Of a DNA stretch of 64,000 nucleotides, positions 10,467 to 21,489 are shown piece after piece. Position numbers and translations under genes: made by a program. The notes beneath the pieces were generated by a model. That model worked only from the letters and a program-made list of their open reading frames with translations. It was not told the DNA's origin and did no database searches. The stretch is taken from the NCBI GenBank assembly GCA_023014485.1, contig JAJOZX010002358.1, positions 1-64,000 of the forward strand, in the 5' to 3' direction. Position 1 is the stretch's first letter. Every line of letters begins with the position of its first letter. This DNA is from Bathynomus jamesi. Its lineage: Eukaryota; Arthropoda; Malacostraca; Isopoda; Cirolanidae.

Positions 10467-11010
10467 CATAGACGTATGGGCTTCATTTTTTCAGGGGAGC
10501 AGCTCGCAATTTGGCTGAAAAATTTCCAAGGTGCCCGAATTTTCTGATGCCGTCATAGTGAACTTAACATGGCAAAGAAATGAAAGATTTTGTTGCAATA
10601 ATGTTTCATATATTCAGAGACTATTATAATATATATATATTTTTCATGCATATTCTAGAAAAAATTAACTGACAAAACAATTAATTTTTTGCCATCAGAT
10701 AACATAAATTGAAAAGATTGCATGAGTACCTCAAAAATTAAATTACATAAATTTTTTTAAGAAATACATAAAGCAACAAATTTGTTTTTATAAGTTTAAA
10801 TGCGGCACGTTTTTGCGACATTGCAGTCAAACAAAAAAAATTATTGCACAATTATGTTTGGTTTAATTAGTATATCTGAGTCTAATTTTAATAAACTCCA
10901 ATTTTTTCGCCATTGTTTTGGAATTTTGGCCAAATTTTGAGGCATTTCCCCAAAAATATTTGGAAACTTGCGAATCTGGAGGGGGGCTGCAGCCCCCCTG
11001 TACGCCTATG
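10467..11010. mobile_element. Non-autonomous hAT element
   Basis: Termini CATAGACGTATGGG and reverse complement of CATAGGCGTACAGG, flanked by 8-bp duplications ctcgggat (10459-10466) and ctcgggac (11011-11018), one mismatch. Subterminal CCCCTG/GGGGCTGCAGCCCCCC blocks are typical of non-autonomous hAT elements. No coding capacity. Confidence 0.82.
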
Positions 11011-11191
11011 CTCGGGACGAATCCTTCTCTGCGCTGCACGTTTTACTTTTAAGTCTTCATATAAAATCAGTCTATGGTGGTTGTCATTTTCTGTGATACA
11101 ATATCAGATCTTTACAATTACTTAACTAAATGACTTGCACAAAATGAATATCTATTCAACATGTGAAGTATTTTATCAGGAAATTTAATCT

Positions 11192-11194
<3 letters not shown>

Positions 11195-11225
<31 letters not shown>
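11195..11225. repeat. Poly-T tract
   Basis: Thirty-one consecutive T. Could be the reverse complement of a poly-A tail of a retro-inserted sequence, but no recognisable retroelement adjoins it. Confidence 0.8.
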
Positions 11226-11227
<2 letters not shown>

Positions 11228-11254
11228 CGTGCTTTATTTTTTTTCAGGATGTTA

Positions 11255-11385
11255 CTCAGACAATTGTGAAATAATTTCACTTGTGTAATAGAGAGAATTA
11301 CCAAGGCAGATAGCCTATTTTCTGATATTGTACTCAAGTAGTTTTGAATTAATTTTAGCTTTGAAAGTGAACGCTCTGTAGATGA
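11255..11385 (-). pseudogene. hAT transposase C-terminal fragment
   Basis: The minus strand reads SSTERSLSKLKLIQNYL followed by ENRLSALVILSI, the hallmark of the hAT C-terminal dimerisation domain (usual form A-ERSFS-LK-IK). Only this domain is recognisable; upstream sequence to about 11650 is too decayed. No termini located. Confidence 0.7.
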
Positions 11386-11848
11386 CAATATAACAGAGTG
11401 TACGAAATAATATTGAAAACATCAGGTGTTTCAATCGACAGAAATTCAACATATTGTATTGTATATTATTTCGAAATTTGACTATCTTTTCGTACGGGCA
11501 AACTCTTTGAACCCCAGTAGTTGTGCCAATGCATTAATGTTTTCTTTTCTGAGAATGCCCTCCCCCGAACTACTCTCTCCACCGAGGTACTGCATGGGAG
11601 TCCCATCGGAAGTAAAAGATTATAAAATGATGTTAATACAAAGGTGTACACTTCGGTTGTACTGTTCTTTCACTGAATTAAAAAAAAACTAATTTATAGT
11701 GTAAACTACCTAAGAGTCATTCTAGACAATTACTTAACACACAAAATCCTAAATTTCTAAGCAGAACTCCTGCATCTTCCTAATTGCAACATTCAAAGTA
11801 CTCTTATAACTGTAGAGGCCTAAGCTTAGGCAATAACAGCAAACACAG

Positions 11849-12595
11849 CAGGGGTGTCCATATGAGGGGGCCATGCCCCCTCGTTTTTTCGTCAACTGCT
11901 TACAGATAGATTTTATCATGAACCCAAAATCCAGTCATAATATTTGAAGATAGTAATTGGTTACTATATATATTATTAATATTGTATAATTTCCCATATT
12001 GTTGATGTGAAGAGAAAATCCTGTGATTAAAATTAAAACATGTAAAATTTGTTGTGGAGAACGCGACTATGAGATCGTTGTTTTTAATGCTAATTATCTA
12101 GCAGCCATCATGCGAATTGAATTTTGTCAGGTTTCATTTATTTTCCCTTAATAGATTTAAAATTAAATATATACTGTTTATATGAATTATGAAATGGAAC
12201 CATCAATATTTATACTGTTTCCTTAAATTTTTATTAATTGCAATTTTAATTTGTAATGGAATGTTTATGATCCAATATGAGAGCACAAGAAATCAGGAAT
12301 GTGCAGAAGGCTTACTGAGCTTTATCTGAAAGATCCCTTACCTAATTGTATAGCTATTCTGGAATTTTGTCTGCTATGAGTTACAACCCTCTTATCTTAG
12401 CTATTCTTATAGCTATCCTTGAATCTCGCCTACTATGAACTACAACTATCATTATCGTGCCTAATTTTTTTCTACTATGCATTTGATCTTAACCCTTTGA
12501 ACCAAATGATGACTTGCTCGCAAATACTTGTCCCCCCCCGCTCCCTCTGTATTTGGAAGTGCCCCCTTACTTAATTGATCCTGTGGATGCCCCTG
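11849..12595. mobile_element. Non-autonomous hAT element in the LINE
   Basis: Termini CAGGGGTGTCCATA and reverse complement of CAGGGGCATCCACA, flanked by aaacacag (11841-11848) and aaacacgg (12596-12603), 7 of 8 matching. Subterminal C/G blocks. LINE coding sequence runs up to the left end (NCRGLSLGNN) and resumes after the right end (GQIIIDKLLEDADIL). No recognisable transposase. Confidence 0.85.
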
Positions 12596-12603
12596 AAACA
12601 CGG

Positions 12604-13232
12604 GCAGATCATAATTGATAAGCTGTTAGAAGATGCTGATATTCTGTCTGCAGGAAACATGGCTATGGAAACAGGACTTAAAGGACCTGAATAGCCTGTC
12701 CAATAACTTTCATGGGACAGGGGAGGCCACCAGCTATAAACAAGATGGTCTCATCGCAGGCCACCCACCTGGTAGGGTAACTATTCTATGGAGGCTGGGG
12801 TATGGGAAATATATTAGTGAATTAAAACTTGGTTTGAACTGGCTGACTGGAATAGAAATTTGTGTAGACAATAAAAGATTTGTAATTCTGTGTATCTATA
12901 TGCCTTTTCGGGCAGTTGATAATGAAGATTACCTCATTAAATTGGGGTAAGTCAGCAGTATTATTGATGAGTTGGATACGACATGTGTAGCTATTATTGG
13001 TGACTTTAATGCTAATGTGCTTAATGATAATTCTTTGTTTAGCAACCACTTAAAAGCCTTCTGTGAAGATAACTTTACCCTTTCATCCATGTGTAGTCTT
13101 CCTGGCGATAGCTTTACTTATGTTAATGATAGTTGGCACACCACCTCATGGTTGGATCATTGTATTTGTGCACCTGATGCAAATCAGGCAGTTTTGTACT
13201 CCTATGCTAGTTCTGACCACATGTCCGCAGGA
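12604..13232 (+). pseudogene. LINE apurinic-type endonuclease domain
   Basis: Endonuclease motifs in order: CLQETWLWKQDL (the metal-binding Glu in QETW), VTILWRLGYGKYIS, an FVILCIYMPF strand, AIIGDFNANVLN (catalytic Asp/Asn in GDFNA), SFTYVNDSWHTTSWLDHC, and ASSDH at the C-terminal SDH motif, where the unclassified insertion interrupts. A stop and frameshift separate the two main open frames near 12950. It would nick chromosomal DNA to prime reverse transcription. Decayed. Confidence 0.85.
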
Positions 13233-13526
13233 TTTTTCTCAAGGGCGGGGCACACCACAAAATCGTTGACAAAATGGGTGCAAGTTTTGCACGATTCTCA
13301 TGAACTTGGCGCCTCACTGCAGAATCCATTTGACAAATAATCGAGGTTTCCGGTTTCTGTGAAACAGACAAAAAGTTCGTTGCATCTTCGACGGAATGCT
13401 GGTGCCAAGAAGTCTGGATGTGTTTCCTGGCATCTTCATGAAAGTTTTTGTACTTAGAGTAAGCATTTACAATAAATGCTCCTTGCTTCCCTCTGTGGAC
13501 AGGTTGTGGAAATAGAACGCAATATA

Positions 13527-13571
13527 TGCTAAATTTATGTACTTAGTAATACTAAGTACATAAATTTAGCA
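13527..13571. repeat. Perfect 21-bp hairpin, 3-nt loop
   Basis: Arm TGCTAAATTTATGTACTTAGT (13527-13547), loop AAT, then its exact reverse complement (13551-13571). Lies inside the unclassified insertion. Confidence 0.95.
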
Positions 13572-13942
13572 CCGAAAGCAGGCTATGATAAGGGGAGATG
13601 ACGGTTTTTACTCGTAGTGGTCGCGGTGCATTTTTTTTCCTACCAGTCAAGTCCATTTTTTATGTTATATGATACTATGATTAACTATAATCGTGTAAGT
13701 TTCAGTGAAATTAACCAAAAGGTTTTCGAGAGAAAAAAATAAATAAAACACAATATAATGATCTTTGCAAATAATTCCATTACTATATCTTTCAGTATAG
13801 TTTATTTAACACTTCTAAGTTCAACGACACGGCACTTCGGTAAAGTAAACGACATTTCCTTGAATGTGGAAACACTGACTGAGCTGCAGTAGAAGTATAG
13901 AAGTTGCGTGGGAAAACACAAATTTCCAAGGGGGGGCAACTG

Positions 13943-13968
13943 CCCCCCCCCCCCCCCCCCCCCCCCCC
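13943..13968. repeat. Poly-C tract
   Basis: Twenty-six C residues preceded by a run of seven G (with GCAACTG between), a potential foldback or assembly-sensitive homopolymer. Confidence 0.9.
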
Positions 13969-14005
13969 GGACGTCCATGCATGCCCCTATTAATTGAGTT
14001 TGACA

Positions 14006-14655
14006 TTAATTGTTTTTCAGTGCTATCACAGGTAAATGATACAAATAAAACGAAGTTAAACTGATCCAAAGTTGATGATGAAGGCAAACAACAGTATTGT
14101 AATAAGTCTGATGTATTGCTAAGTAATATTTGTATCCCTAATGATGCTCTAGCTTGTCAGGATGTAAACTGTAGAATTCAAACACATTTTGGCATTTAAA
14201 GATATGTATGAACAAATTATTTCCCCTCAATAATGTTAGCACTAGCCTAGGCTTAAATACCGTTAGGAGAAAAAATTATACATGTAGACCTGGCTGGAGC
14301 GATTATGTGGCTGAACTTCATAATGCATCCAGAGATGCTTTTTTAATGTAGTGTGAACAAGGGAAGCCAAAGCAAGGCCCTGTATTACAACAAAAACAGA
14401 GCTAATGCCAGGCTCAAGTATTCATTAAGGTATATAAAGAGTCATGAGGATGAGTTAAGCAGGGATACTCTGGGTAGAAAGCTTGCCAGTAGGAATCCAA
14501 GGAACTTTTGGGAAGAATTAAAAACAATGAATAATAGTGCAATGTGTCTCCCTGCTAATATTTAGAATGTAACGGACTGAGAATATAGTCAAATTATGGA
14601 AGGAACACTACACTGAGTTATTCAACTCTGTACATAGGAACAATAATGTTAAGTG
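14006..14655 (+). pseudogene. LINE linker between endonuclease and RT
   Basis: Frame fragments continue the LINE protein: LNWSKVDDEGKQQY, then NICIPNDALACQDVNC, then a longer open frame at 14353-14565 with KALYYNKNRANARLKY and SRNPRNFWEELKTMNN. These blocks match the usual region of LINE ORF2 between endonuclease and fingers of the RT. Several stops. Confidence 0.7.
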
Positions 14656-15197
14656 CAGTGGTGGGCGCGGTACCAAAATTTGGGGGTGCGTTACGCGGTA
14701 CTTTTTCAGGTCCCCCTGGTGCGTTCCGCGGTACTGCGGTACTGCACACAAGAACAACACAAGTAATAGCACATATTTTCAGAAATTGCATATCGGCGAT
14801 TTCGCACCTGAACTTTCTGCCATAATGGCTAAAAATCGATCTTTGTCACAGAAATGTAACACACGTGCAACCGGTTCAAAAGCAAGCACTGCACTGAGGC
14901 GTTGTGATAGGATGGCAACGTAACATGTTCTGAACGAAAACTTAACGTGTCTAGAGTTAGGCTGATGCAACACACGCAGCATTCGTCTTACTGTACTCCT
15001 GTAATAAGGTTTACTTCAAAAAAAGTGTTAATTTTTTGAAAAGTCGTGTTTGTCGGTACCGCGGAAAGTACCGCGGCAAATTTGAATGCGGTAGCGGTAC
15101 TGCTGTACTTTCAGCGATCCTTTGCGTTATGCGGTACCGGTTTGGTAGTGCGGTAGTACCGCAGTACCGCAAAAAATACCGCAAGTGCCCAGCTTTG
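14656..15197. mobile_element. hAT-like MITE rich in GCGGTAC motifs
   Basis: Left end CAGTGGTGGGCGCGGTACC, right end the reverse complement of CAAAGCTGGGCACTTGCGG. The flanks gttaagtg (14648-14655) and gttgtgtg (15198-15205) match at 6 of 8 positions. The left terminus matches that of the hAT element at 21923 (CAGTGGTGGGC). Multiple GCGGTACC/GGTACCGC units at both ends form internal inverted repeats. No coding sequence. Confidence 0.72.
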
Positions 15198-15205
15198 GTT
15201 GTGTG

Positions 15206-15390
15206 ATGCTATCTGTAGTCCAGATATAAGAGTTAGTGTATTTGAGACTAAACAGGCCATAAAATGTTTAGATTGTAACAAATCGTGTGGTGTTGATGGT
15301 ATATCTGCTGAGCATCTGAAATTTAGTAGTAACAGATAAGTGCCTCTGTTAGCTTTGTGCTTTACAGGTTTACTCATACGTGGTGTTTTG
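15206..15390 (+). pseudogene. LINE RT, N-terminal (fingers) fragment
   Basis: Encodes VFETKQAIKCLDCNKSCGVD then GISAEHLKFSS, the start of a LINE reverse transcriptase domain. It ends at GLLIRGVL, exactly where the nested truncated LINE copy begins; the continuation is at 18682. Confidence 0.8.
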
Positions 15391-15533
15391 CATATAATAA
15401 TATTTTTAGGAGTTTATTAAGAATCTAAGATTTATAAATGGTGCTCCTTCTAGTGTCAGTATGCTGTTTGTTGTAGTTAATAAGGTACTTAACTGTGCCA
15501 GTGTCATTCGCAATTTTGTATTTAGATTTATCA

Positions 15534-18483
15534 TTCAGTCTTTATTGGAAAGTAACCAATGCAGTCATGTCCTTTTTGCTGCGGTTCCTTGACATCAGCA
15601 TTCGGCTTGCTACTTGCGCTTTGATGTAGCCTTCTCGCCTCTCGTGACTGTAAACTTGACTAGCTGCTTCTGACACCATTTCACACATCTCTCCACACAT
15701 TGAGTGTGAGAAGGCCACTTTGGCACTTGCATTGGGGCCTCTAAGTTGTGTTAAATCTTTGTTATACATGTTGTCAGTGGTGGCTCCAAAACTTCCGAAC
15801 TCAAGTTAACTAATTCTGACAATTTCGTGGCATTGACGTTTATCAGAGGTACGTTCCTTGTCTGAACAGAGCAGTCTCCCAGCTGGTCATCATCTAGTGA
15901 TGTTCCTCTAAGCTTTAGAATGATTTCCACAGCCTCAGTTCGCTCTTTGGTACATTGGCTGCAGAGTATTGCTTGCAAAACTGCCTCTGGCCTAGCATAC
16001 CAAACGGACGTTCTCACCATGGGTAACACGATGTCCACGACTACTTTCCTTTGGGTTCTCAGTAGCTGTAATTGAAACAAGATGTGGTTGGGCACCTCCA
16101 TCCACATTGGATTAAGTTTTACATTGAACCAGTGAGGAAGATAAAACCCAATAATAAATTCCACAATCAACATCAAATTCTGTAGCATTTTGCCCTTCAG
16201 TGCATGTTTGGAAACCCAAATCCTGGAGAAACGAATCGCTGTAGTTAACCAATGACTGTGACTTACGGGTCCACTCTCCAAGAGAGCCAGATTTTGAGGC
16301 AACTCTCCTGATCTGATTGCTTGAACAATACGATAAGCGTAAGATTGATCCGTGCTGAGGTCTTTGATAACTTCTTCAGACAACACTGGAAGGGGAGGGC
16401 CTACTTCGACCTTTGGAAATTTTGTATTTATTTCTAATTCCGTTGCTTCATCTAGCATGTTGCCAAGGGGGCCTGACCACTTGTTGTTGCTCTTTGTAGG
16501 ACCATCAAGTTCCTGGATGAGACGACGAAGAGGTAGTTCCCCTGTGTGCAAATCACATACAATCCAAACAAGCCTTCTTCCAAGTTTTTTCTCTAAATGC
16601 GTCATAACACCGCCCTGCCATCCAGTGTTCACCGCAGTTGAGTCTCCACCAACGGCCTACAGTGAACTGTCAAGTCTTCTTTCTTGAAGCCAACATATTA
16701 TTTGATCAGCAATTGCCTCTGCATGTTTCTTGCCTTCTACTTCTGCTTCAGGAACAAAGTGAAACAAATAGCGGCCACCAGGTTCGGAACACACAGAGTA
16801 GTGTTCTTCTTTGATGAGACTGGGAAACTTTCTCTCCATTCCCTCTACCTCTAGGAGAACTTTTGTCATCTCTTCTTCCATCAAACAAAAGGCAAGAGAG
16901 ACCTTCCTTCTTCAAATTTTTTTCATGCTGATCAGATATTTCCTTCATTATTTTTTCTTGTGCTCTTCTTATCTTCTTATGATCTATCACTAAGGATGTA
17001 TCCTCTCGGCTGATGAGGCCTGCATCTATCCAAGCTGCAGTGGCAATCTCTGCAGTCTCTCGTAGCCCCGTATGGTGGCGAATACTGGCAAGGGCAATGT
17101 TTGAAATGTTTTTAGTATTGTATTTCATTCTCTTCAGCGAAGGTTCAGATGGCATTTTGGAGCTATCATCTGATGTTGCTTCTTTCTGTTCATCTGAAGA
17201 GCTTTCAAAGAAGTGATAAACCTCTTGATAGAGCTCTTCATCTCTTTGGGTGGCTTCTTCACTCTTCTTTTTCTTCCTTTCTTCCCTCTCGGATTTTCTC
17301 TTTTTTCTTAGCAATAACAATCTGTTTTTTGGTTTCTGAATAATCTGCCGAACCAATCTGCATACTTCCTTGGCCTCCTGCCTTTGTTCTCTGCGCCTTT
17401 ATGAAAGCCAGCTCCAAAACAGGGATCTTCTTCTCACGAGGACAGCGACAATCAATGTGAGGGTGAGGTTCTCTTCTGCATGAGGGAGAACAATTGGCTT
17501 CAGAACACAACTCTATGGGACACTGGCAGTTAAAAATGTCAAGAAGAGTATCGAGTGTGTGCCGAAATTTATTTTTCTTTGTTAGTTTTCCTTTACCAAG
17601 TGATGTCTCAACTGCTTTGTGCCACAGCTTTGTTAATTTTAGCTCAATAGTTCTATACTGATTGAGTACAGGTGGTTTGAATAACACATTAGCTTTTTTC
17701 CATTGATGCAGAAGAGAGGGAATCCTGTCCCTTACCCTTATGAGCTCTTTCTCTGTGTAGTTCCTTCTAGCCTTTGTATTTTGTTCACGAAGGAGTAACC
17801 CTAGTCTCAGCATGTCTCGCACTGTTGGTAGTTCTGATACGGGAAGCTCCTTGCCTGTACCGACTAACAGGCTCAAGTGGCATGACGATTGACCTCTTGT
17901 CTTCAATTTTGGCATCTTAGGAATATCTGAAAAGAAAGAAAAACATTCAAGTATTTTATATCAATTACGATGTTTCAAAGTTTAGTCATTCGATGTTCTA
18001 AAATTCAATAAAAAAATATTTCATGGGATTACAACATAATTAGACAGAAGAATATGATAATAATAAATAATTGTAATAATCAATAATCCATACTTAGTTA
18101 AACTGTAGTATTCGTCTAGTAGAATAACTATGAAGTAGGTACAAGAGCAATAACAGCAAACCACCGTCTATGACATCTAAGAGGCAACTGAGAGTGAGGG
18201 ACAGTTCTATTCATGTTGACTTGTACATTGTACAACAACTATATGACTTTGAAAACACTCCATATGCGATCAGTGGGATAATTCTGTGACAGATGAATAG
18301 TTAATCAATTTATGTCCTATTATTTAGTAAAAGAGTCAATTTCTGAAACTTTAAGGTAAAACTGATGTAGGTAAGGGTTATTTTATTTCATTTTGGTTGG
18401 TCAATTTCAAGTTTTGACATGAAAAGACTATATTTTTACTACAAAATTAATTTGGAAAAAGTTGACAAAATTGACACACCCTA
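15534..18483 (-). mobile_element. Unrecognised DDE-like transposon
   Basis: A block foreign to the LINE, with one minus-strand gene about 2.4 kb long. The right end, read on the minus strand, begins AGGGTGTGTCAATTTTGTCA; no matching left inverted repeat is present, and LINE sequence is missing at the left junction, so the left end was probably deleted. The gene is described separately. About 560 bp upstream of the gene (17916-18483) hold no coding sequence. Confidence 0.65.
15542..17915 (-). pseudogene. Large DDE-like transposase candidate, broken
   Basis: Family not named. From Met 17915: a basic N-terminal region, then a Cys-rich cluster (CQCPIELC, CSPSC, HIDCRCPREKKIP) suggesting zinc binding, a KR/E-rich low-complexity linker (about 17300), then SCLLFDGRRDDK, VGGDST preceding NTGWQGGVM (about 16640-16610), IVCDLHTGELPLRRLIQELD (about 16550), and a long helical C-terminal part with SGPVSHSHWLTTA. 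The aspartates in LFDGR and GGDST plus the CDLH motif resemble the C/D-x2-H-containing DDE cores of hAT/Kolobok/P-like superfamilies; this is inference. At least four frameshifts and a stop just before VGGDST. Confidence 0.6.
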
Positions 18484-18681
18484 TTAGTGGACTGGTCTCC
18501 GATATATTTTATAAATCAAATCTGGAAGCATTGGCGTAGACAATTGTATGTTCATTAAGCACAGTGAGTGATTCACTGGCCTACTTAGTCAGTGCTCCAG
18601 ACAACTATCTCTTAATCTTCTATGGACCTCTTGTATAATGTTTGTACCTGTTGAGTCTGAAATAAAGTATTTGTTTGTTTG

Positions 18682-19918
18682 CTAGATACAATGTTATCCA
18701 TTGTTTTGGTGCCAGTACTAAAAGATCAAAAGGGTAAAATCAACAGTAAAGATAACTGTAGGCCAATAGCCTTGGCCAGTATTATGTCTAAGGTGTTTGA
18801 ATATACTGTATACTCATTAATAGACTTGAATGTTACCTGTATACTAGTGATAACCAATTTGGTTTCAAAAAGAAACATAGTACTGATATGCGTGTGTATG
18901 CCTTGAAAGAAATGGTCTGTAAATACCAAACTAGATGCTAATGTATTTTTGTGCTTCCTGGATGCCTCTAAGGCATTTGATCATGTTAATCATGACAAAT
19001 TATTCATGAAACTTTTAAATCGTAATGTACCTGGTTACTTGGTCCGTAAATTAATATTCTGATATAATCACCAGACAATGATTGTAAGATAGGGTGGGGG
19101 TTAATTCAGATCCATTCTCTGTGGCCAATGGTTTCTGGCAGGGAGGGATATTATCCCCCTACTTATTTAATGTTTATATAGATAATATCTCTGTTGGGCT
19201 GAACACCTGTAAAATAGGCTGCGATATTGGTACAATGATTGTTAATCATCTAATGTATGCAGATGATCTAGTTCTTATTTCTCCATCTGTAAAAGGGCTC
19301 CTTACACTTTTGAAGGTGTGTGAAAGATATGGGAAGGATAACGAAATAACGACTTTTAGCAGGATTATATTTTATGATTTTGAGAACCAAGGCCTACAAG
19401 TATATAAAATTTCCTGAATTTCAATTGTATGGTATGGTGCTGTCAGAAGTAACCCAGACTAAGTATCTTGGCCGCATACTAACTGATAGTCTTTCAGTTG
19501 ACTGTGATATTCTAAGGCAATGTAGACAATTATGTACTCAGGGAAATACTTTGGTTAGAAATTCTCATATGTGTACATTAGATGTTAAGTTGATTTTGTT
19601 TAAAACTTTTTGTACTCCAATGTATACAGTTCATTTGTGGTGGAACTACAGGATGTATAATTTGAGGAAATTACATGTTGCATATAATAATACTCGTATT
19701 TTTTAGGAGTTTATTAAGGACTCCAGGATTTATAAATGGTGCTCCTAGTGTTAGTATGCTGTTTGCAGTCAATAAGGTGCCTAACTGTGCCAGTCATTCG
19801 CAATTTTGTATTTAGATTTATCACTAGACTTGGTGAGTCAGTCAATAATATAACAGAAGCCATGGTTAGTGGACTGATCTCCGATATATTTTATAAATTT
19901 CAAATCTGGAAGCATTAG
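18682..19918 (+). pseudogene. LINE reverse transcriptase, main part
   Basis: Continuation of 15206-15390. RT motifs in order: VLVPVLKDQKGKI, DNCRPIALASIMSKVFEY (motif 2), FLDASKAFDHVNHDKL (motif 3, catalytic Asp), GFWQGGILSPYLFNVYID (motif 4), HLMYADDLVLIS (motif 5, catalytic ADD pair intact), then YLGRILTD and the thumb. Stops and frameshifts at about 18905, 19095, 19340 and 19415. In an active element it copies the LINE transcript at the nicked target. The C-terminal frame ends near 19918. Confidence 0.88.
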
Positions 19919-20058
19919 CGTAGGTAATTGTATGTTCATTATGCACAGTGATTCACTGGCATACTTAGTCAGTGCTCCAGACAATTATCTCTTAATCTTC
20001 TATGGACCTCTTGTATAATGTTTGCACCTGTTGAGTGTGAAATAAAGTGTTTGTATGG

Positions 20059-21219
20059 ATTATATTATATTTTATACCAATTTTTTTTAAATTATATTTT
20101 AGTTACAATAATTACGATAATTTCAGAGATGACGAAAATAATCTTAGGCCAAAAATATATAGAACAAAACAGCAGTTCACTACAGCTGTCATTGGTCACG
20201 TTAATGAGTGTTTGATTACTTGTATAGTAGGAGTAGGGTATAGGATATCAAAATCCTTAACTGAAAAGAATGCAAATCAGCTGATTTATGTTAACTTTCA
20301 TCTATAATCAAAGCATTCTTAATTGATTTTTGTGATCTGGGTTTGATTAGAATTTGGAGCCGTCATCTGTTCGTCACGATCATGATCGTCTTTGATTGCT
20401 TTGATATGGTATCGAAACCAGTGACCGAATGGAATGCAAATCGGCTGATTTATGATGACTTTTGTTTACAAACAAGTAAAATCTGGGCCTAACCTGTCTT
20501 ACCTTGATAGCATAACTAAATTTTAGTTAGGCCCTAGCTGCTGTTTCCTGACATTTGGTAAATTTGTATTTATTTAAAATTCAGTATTGACATAGCATCA
20601 AGGCTCACTTTAAGCTCATATTAAGCTACCATGTGGATATGCAACGCAGAGGTTGCATGCAAACATGGTTTTGTTTTGTGATCTGGATTTGATTAGATAA
20701 ATTTAATCTTTAAAATCTTTTTACATCCTGACAGGCAACATTACAGGCTTATCACATATGTTGGCTTTAAGCCTGAGCTACATACCCTACTTCTAAGACT
20801 AGTTATGAAACTTTGCTAAGATTTAAGCCTATTTTCATAAGTTCATTTAAAACAGAGAACCAAGATATTCTAATCTGGTTATGGAAAACTAAACAAGTCT
20901 ATCGTAGCTTACAGTTTTAACTTATAAGTCATATTTCAATACAAAATAATAATTTGTATTATATTTCATAACTATGAATTGCCTCGGTTTTGGGGTAAAG
21001 CTCATCGGAGATGGGGAAAATTACTATGGAAAATATTAAGAGCAAAAGATTATATAGGCAAGAGAATGGGGCGGTCTACCCCAAAAGGAGGAGATTGTAG
21101 ACACCAATCGACCAGGGAAGTACTCCAGGGAGGATGTTTGACAGGAGACAGGGAGTGCTGGCATTCCCGTTTCCCCTGTCACTGTCCTCTTTAGCTGATC
21201 TTTTTCTGTCTCATCTAGC
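20059..21219. other. Intergenic, no gene recognised
   Basis: AT-rich, with short internal repetition: CAAATCNGCTGATTTATG occurs at about 20274 and 20448, and a TGTGATCTGGNTTTGATTAGA motif at about 20330 and 20676. A 71-codon frame at 20979-21194 has no recognisable domain and I do not support it as a gene. Confidence 0.4.
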
Positions 21220-21489
21220 CTGTGAGCCAGCGCCGGCTCTTCCATTACGCAGATCACGCAGTGTGCGTGGGGCCCCAGCGAGGGGTATAAAAAATTAATT
21301 AATGAATGAGTGACAGAAATTTTAAAAATGGGCCAAATTTTTATTTTTTTTAAACTCTTCCAGCTCCATTCATTTTATTTCCATATAAAATCTAGCAATT
21401 TTTGTTGTTAAAATCATAAAAATTAAAATGTAAACAAATGCCTAATGTGCGCCATCAGATCTGCCATCTCAGAAGATGACTGCACTGGA

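Larger units (their letters stand above)
13233..14005. mobile_element. Unclassified insertion in LINE endonuclease
   Basis: LINE coding sequence stops after ASSDHM at about 13232 and resumes near 14006. The left side has GTCCGCAGGATTTTTCTCAAG and the right side GGACGTCCATGCATGCCCCT, preceded by poly-C, resembling subterminal hAT-type sequence, but I could not match a target duplication. Contains a perfect 45-nt hairpin (13527-13571) and a 26-C run (13943-13968). No coding sequence recognised. Confidence 0.6.
15391..18681 (+). mobile_element. 5'-truncated LINE copy nested in the LINE
   Basis: 15391-15533 is closely similar to 19680-19825 (3' end of the host LINE's coding region) and 18484-18680 to 19865-20050 (3' UTR), in the same orientation, ending AATAAAGTATTTGTTTGTTT. 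It is therefore a 5'-truncated copy of the same family inserted in the RT gene of a longer copy. Its own sequence is split by the 2.95-kb element at 15534-18483, and about 40 bp of LINE sequence are missing at that left junction. Confidence 0.82.
11700..20058 (+). mobile_element. LINE (APE endonuclease + RT), broken by nested insertions
   Basis: Forward-strand non-LTR retrotransposon. Own segments: about 11700-11848, 12604-13232, about 14006-14655, 15206-15390 and 18682-20058. They encode in order an endonuclease, a linker and a reverse transcriptase, and end in a 3' UTR with AATAAAGTGTTTGTATGG. Insertions between segments are a hAT element, an unclassified element, a hAT MITE and a 5'-truncated copy of the same LINE. 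The RT frame resumes in phase at 18682 (GVL then LDTML), showing a single original element. The 5' start is not defined. Family not assigned beyond LINE. Confidence 0.8.

Noticed and set aside
11426..11692. 88-codon open frame next to the hAT remnant
   Set aside because: No recognisable motif and opposite strand to the hAT fragment.
16352..16687. 111-codon plus-strand frame
   Set aside because: Antisense shadow of the DDE-like transposase gene.
18682..20058. An independent second LINE following the first
   Set aside because: Its first codons continue the RT frame left at 15390; better read as the rest of one LINE interrupted by a sister copy.
20979..21194. 71-codon open frame
   Set aside because: No domain, no conserved neighbours; consistent with chance.
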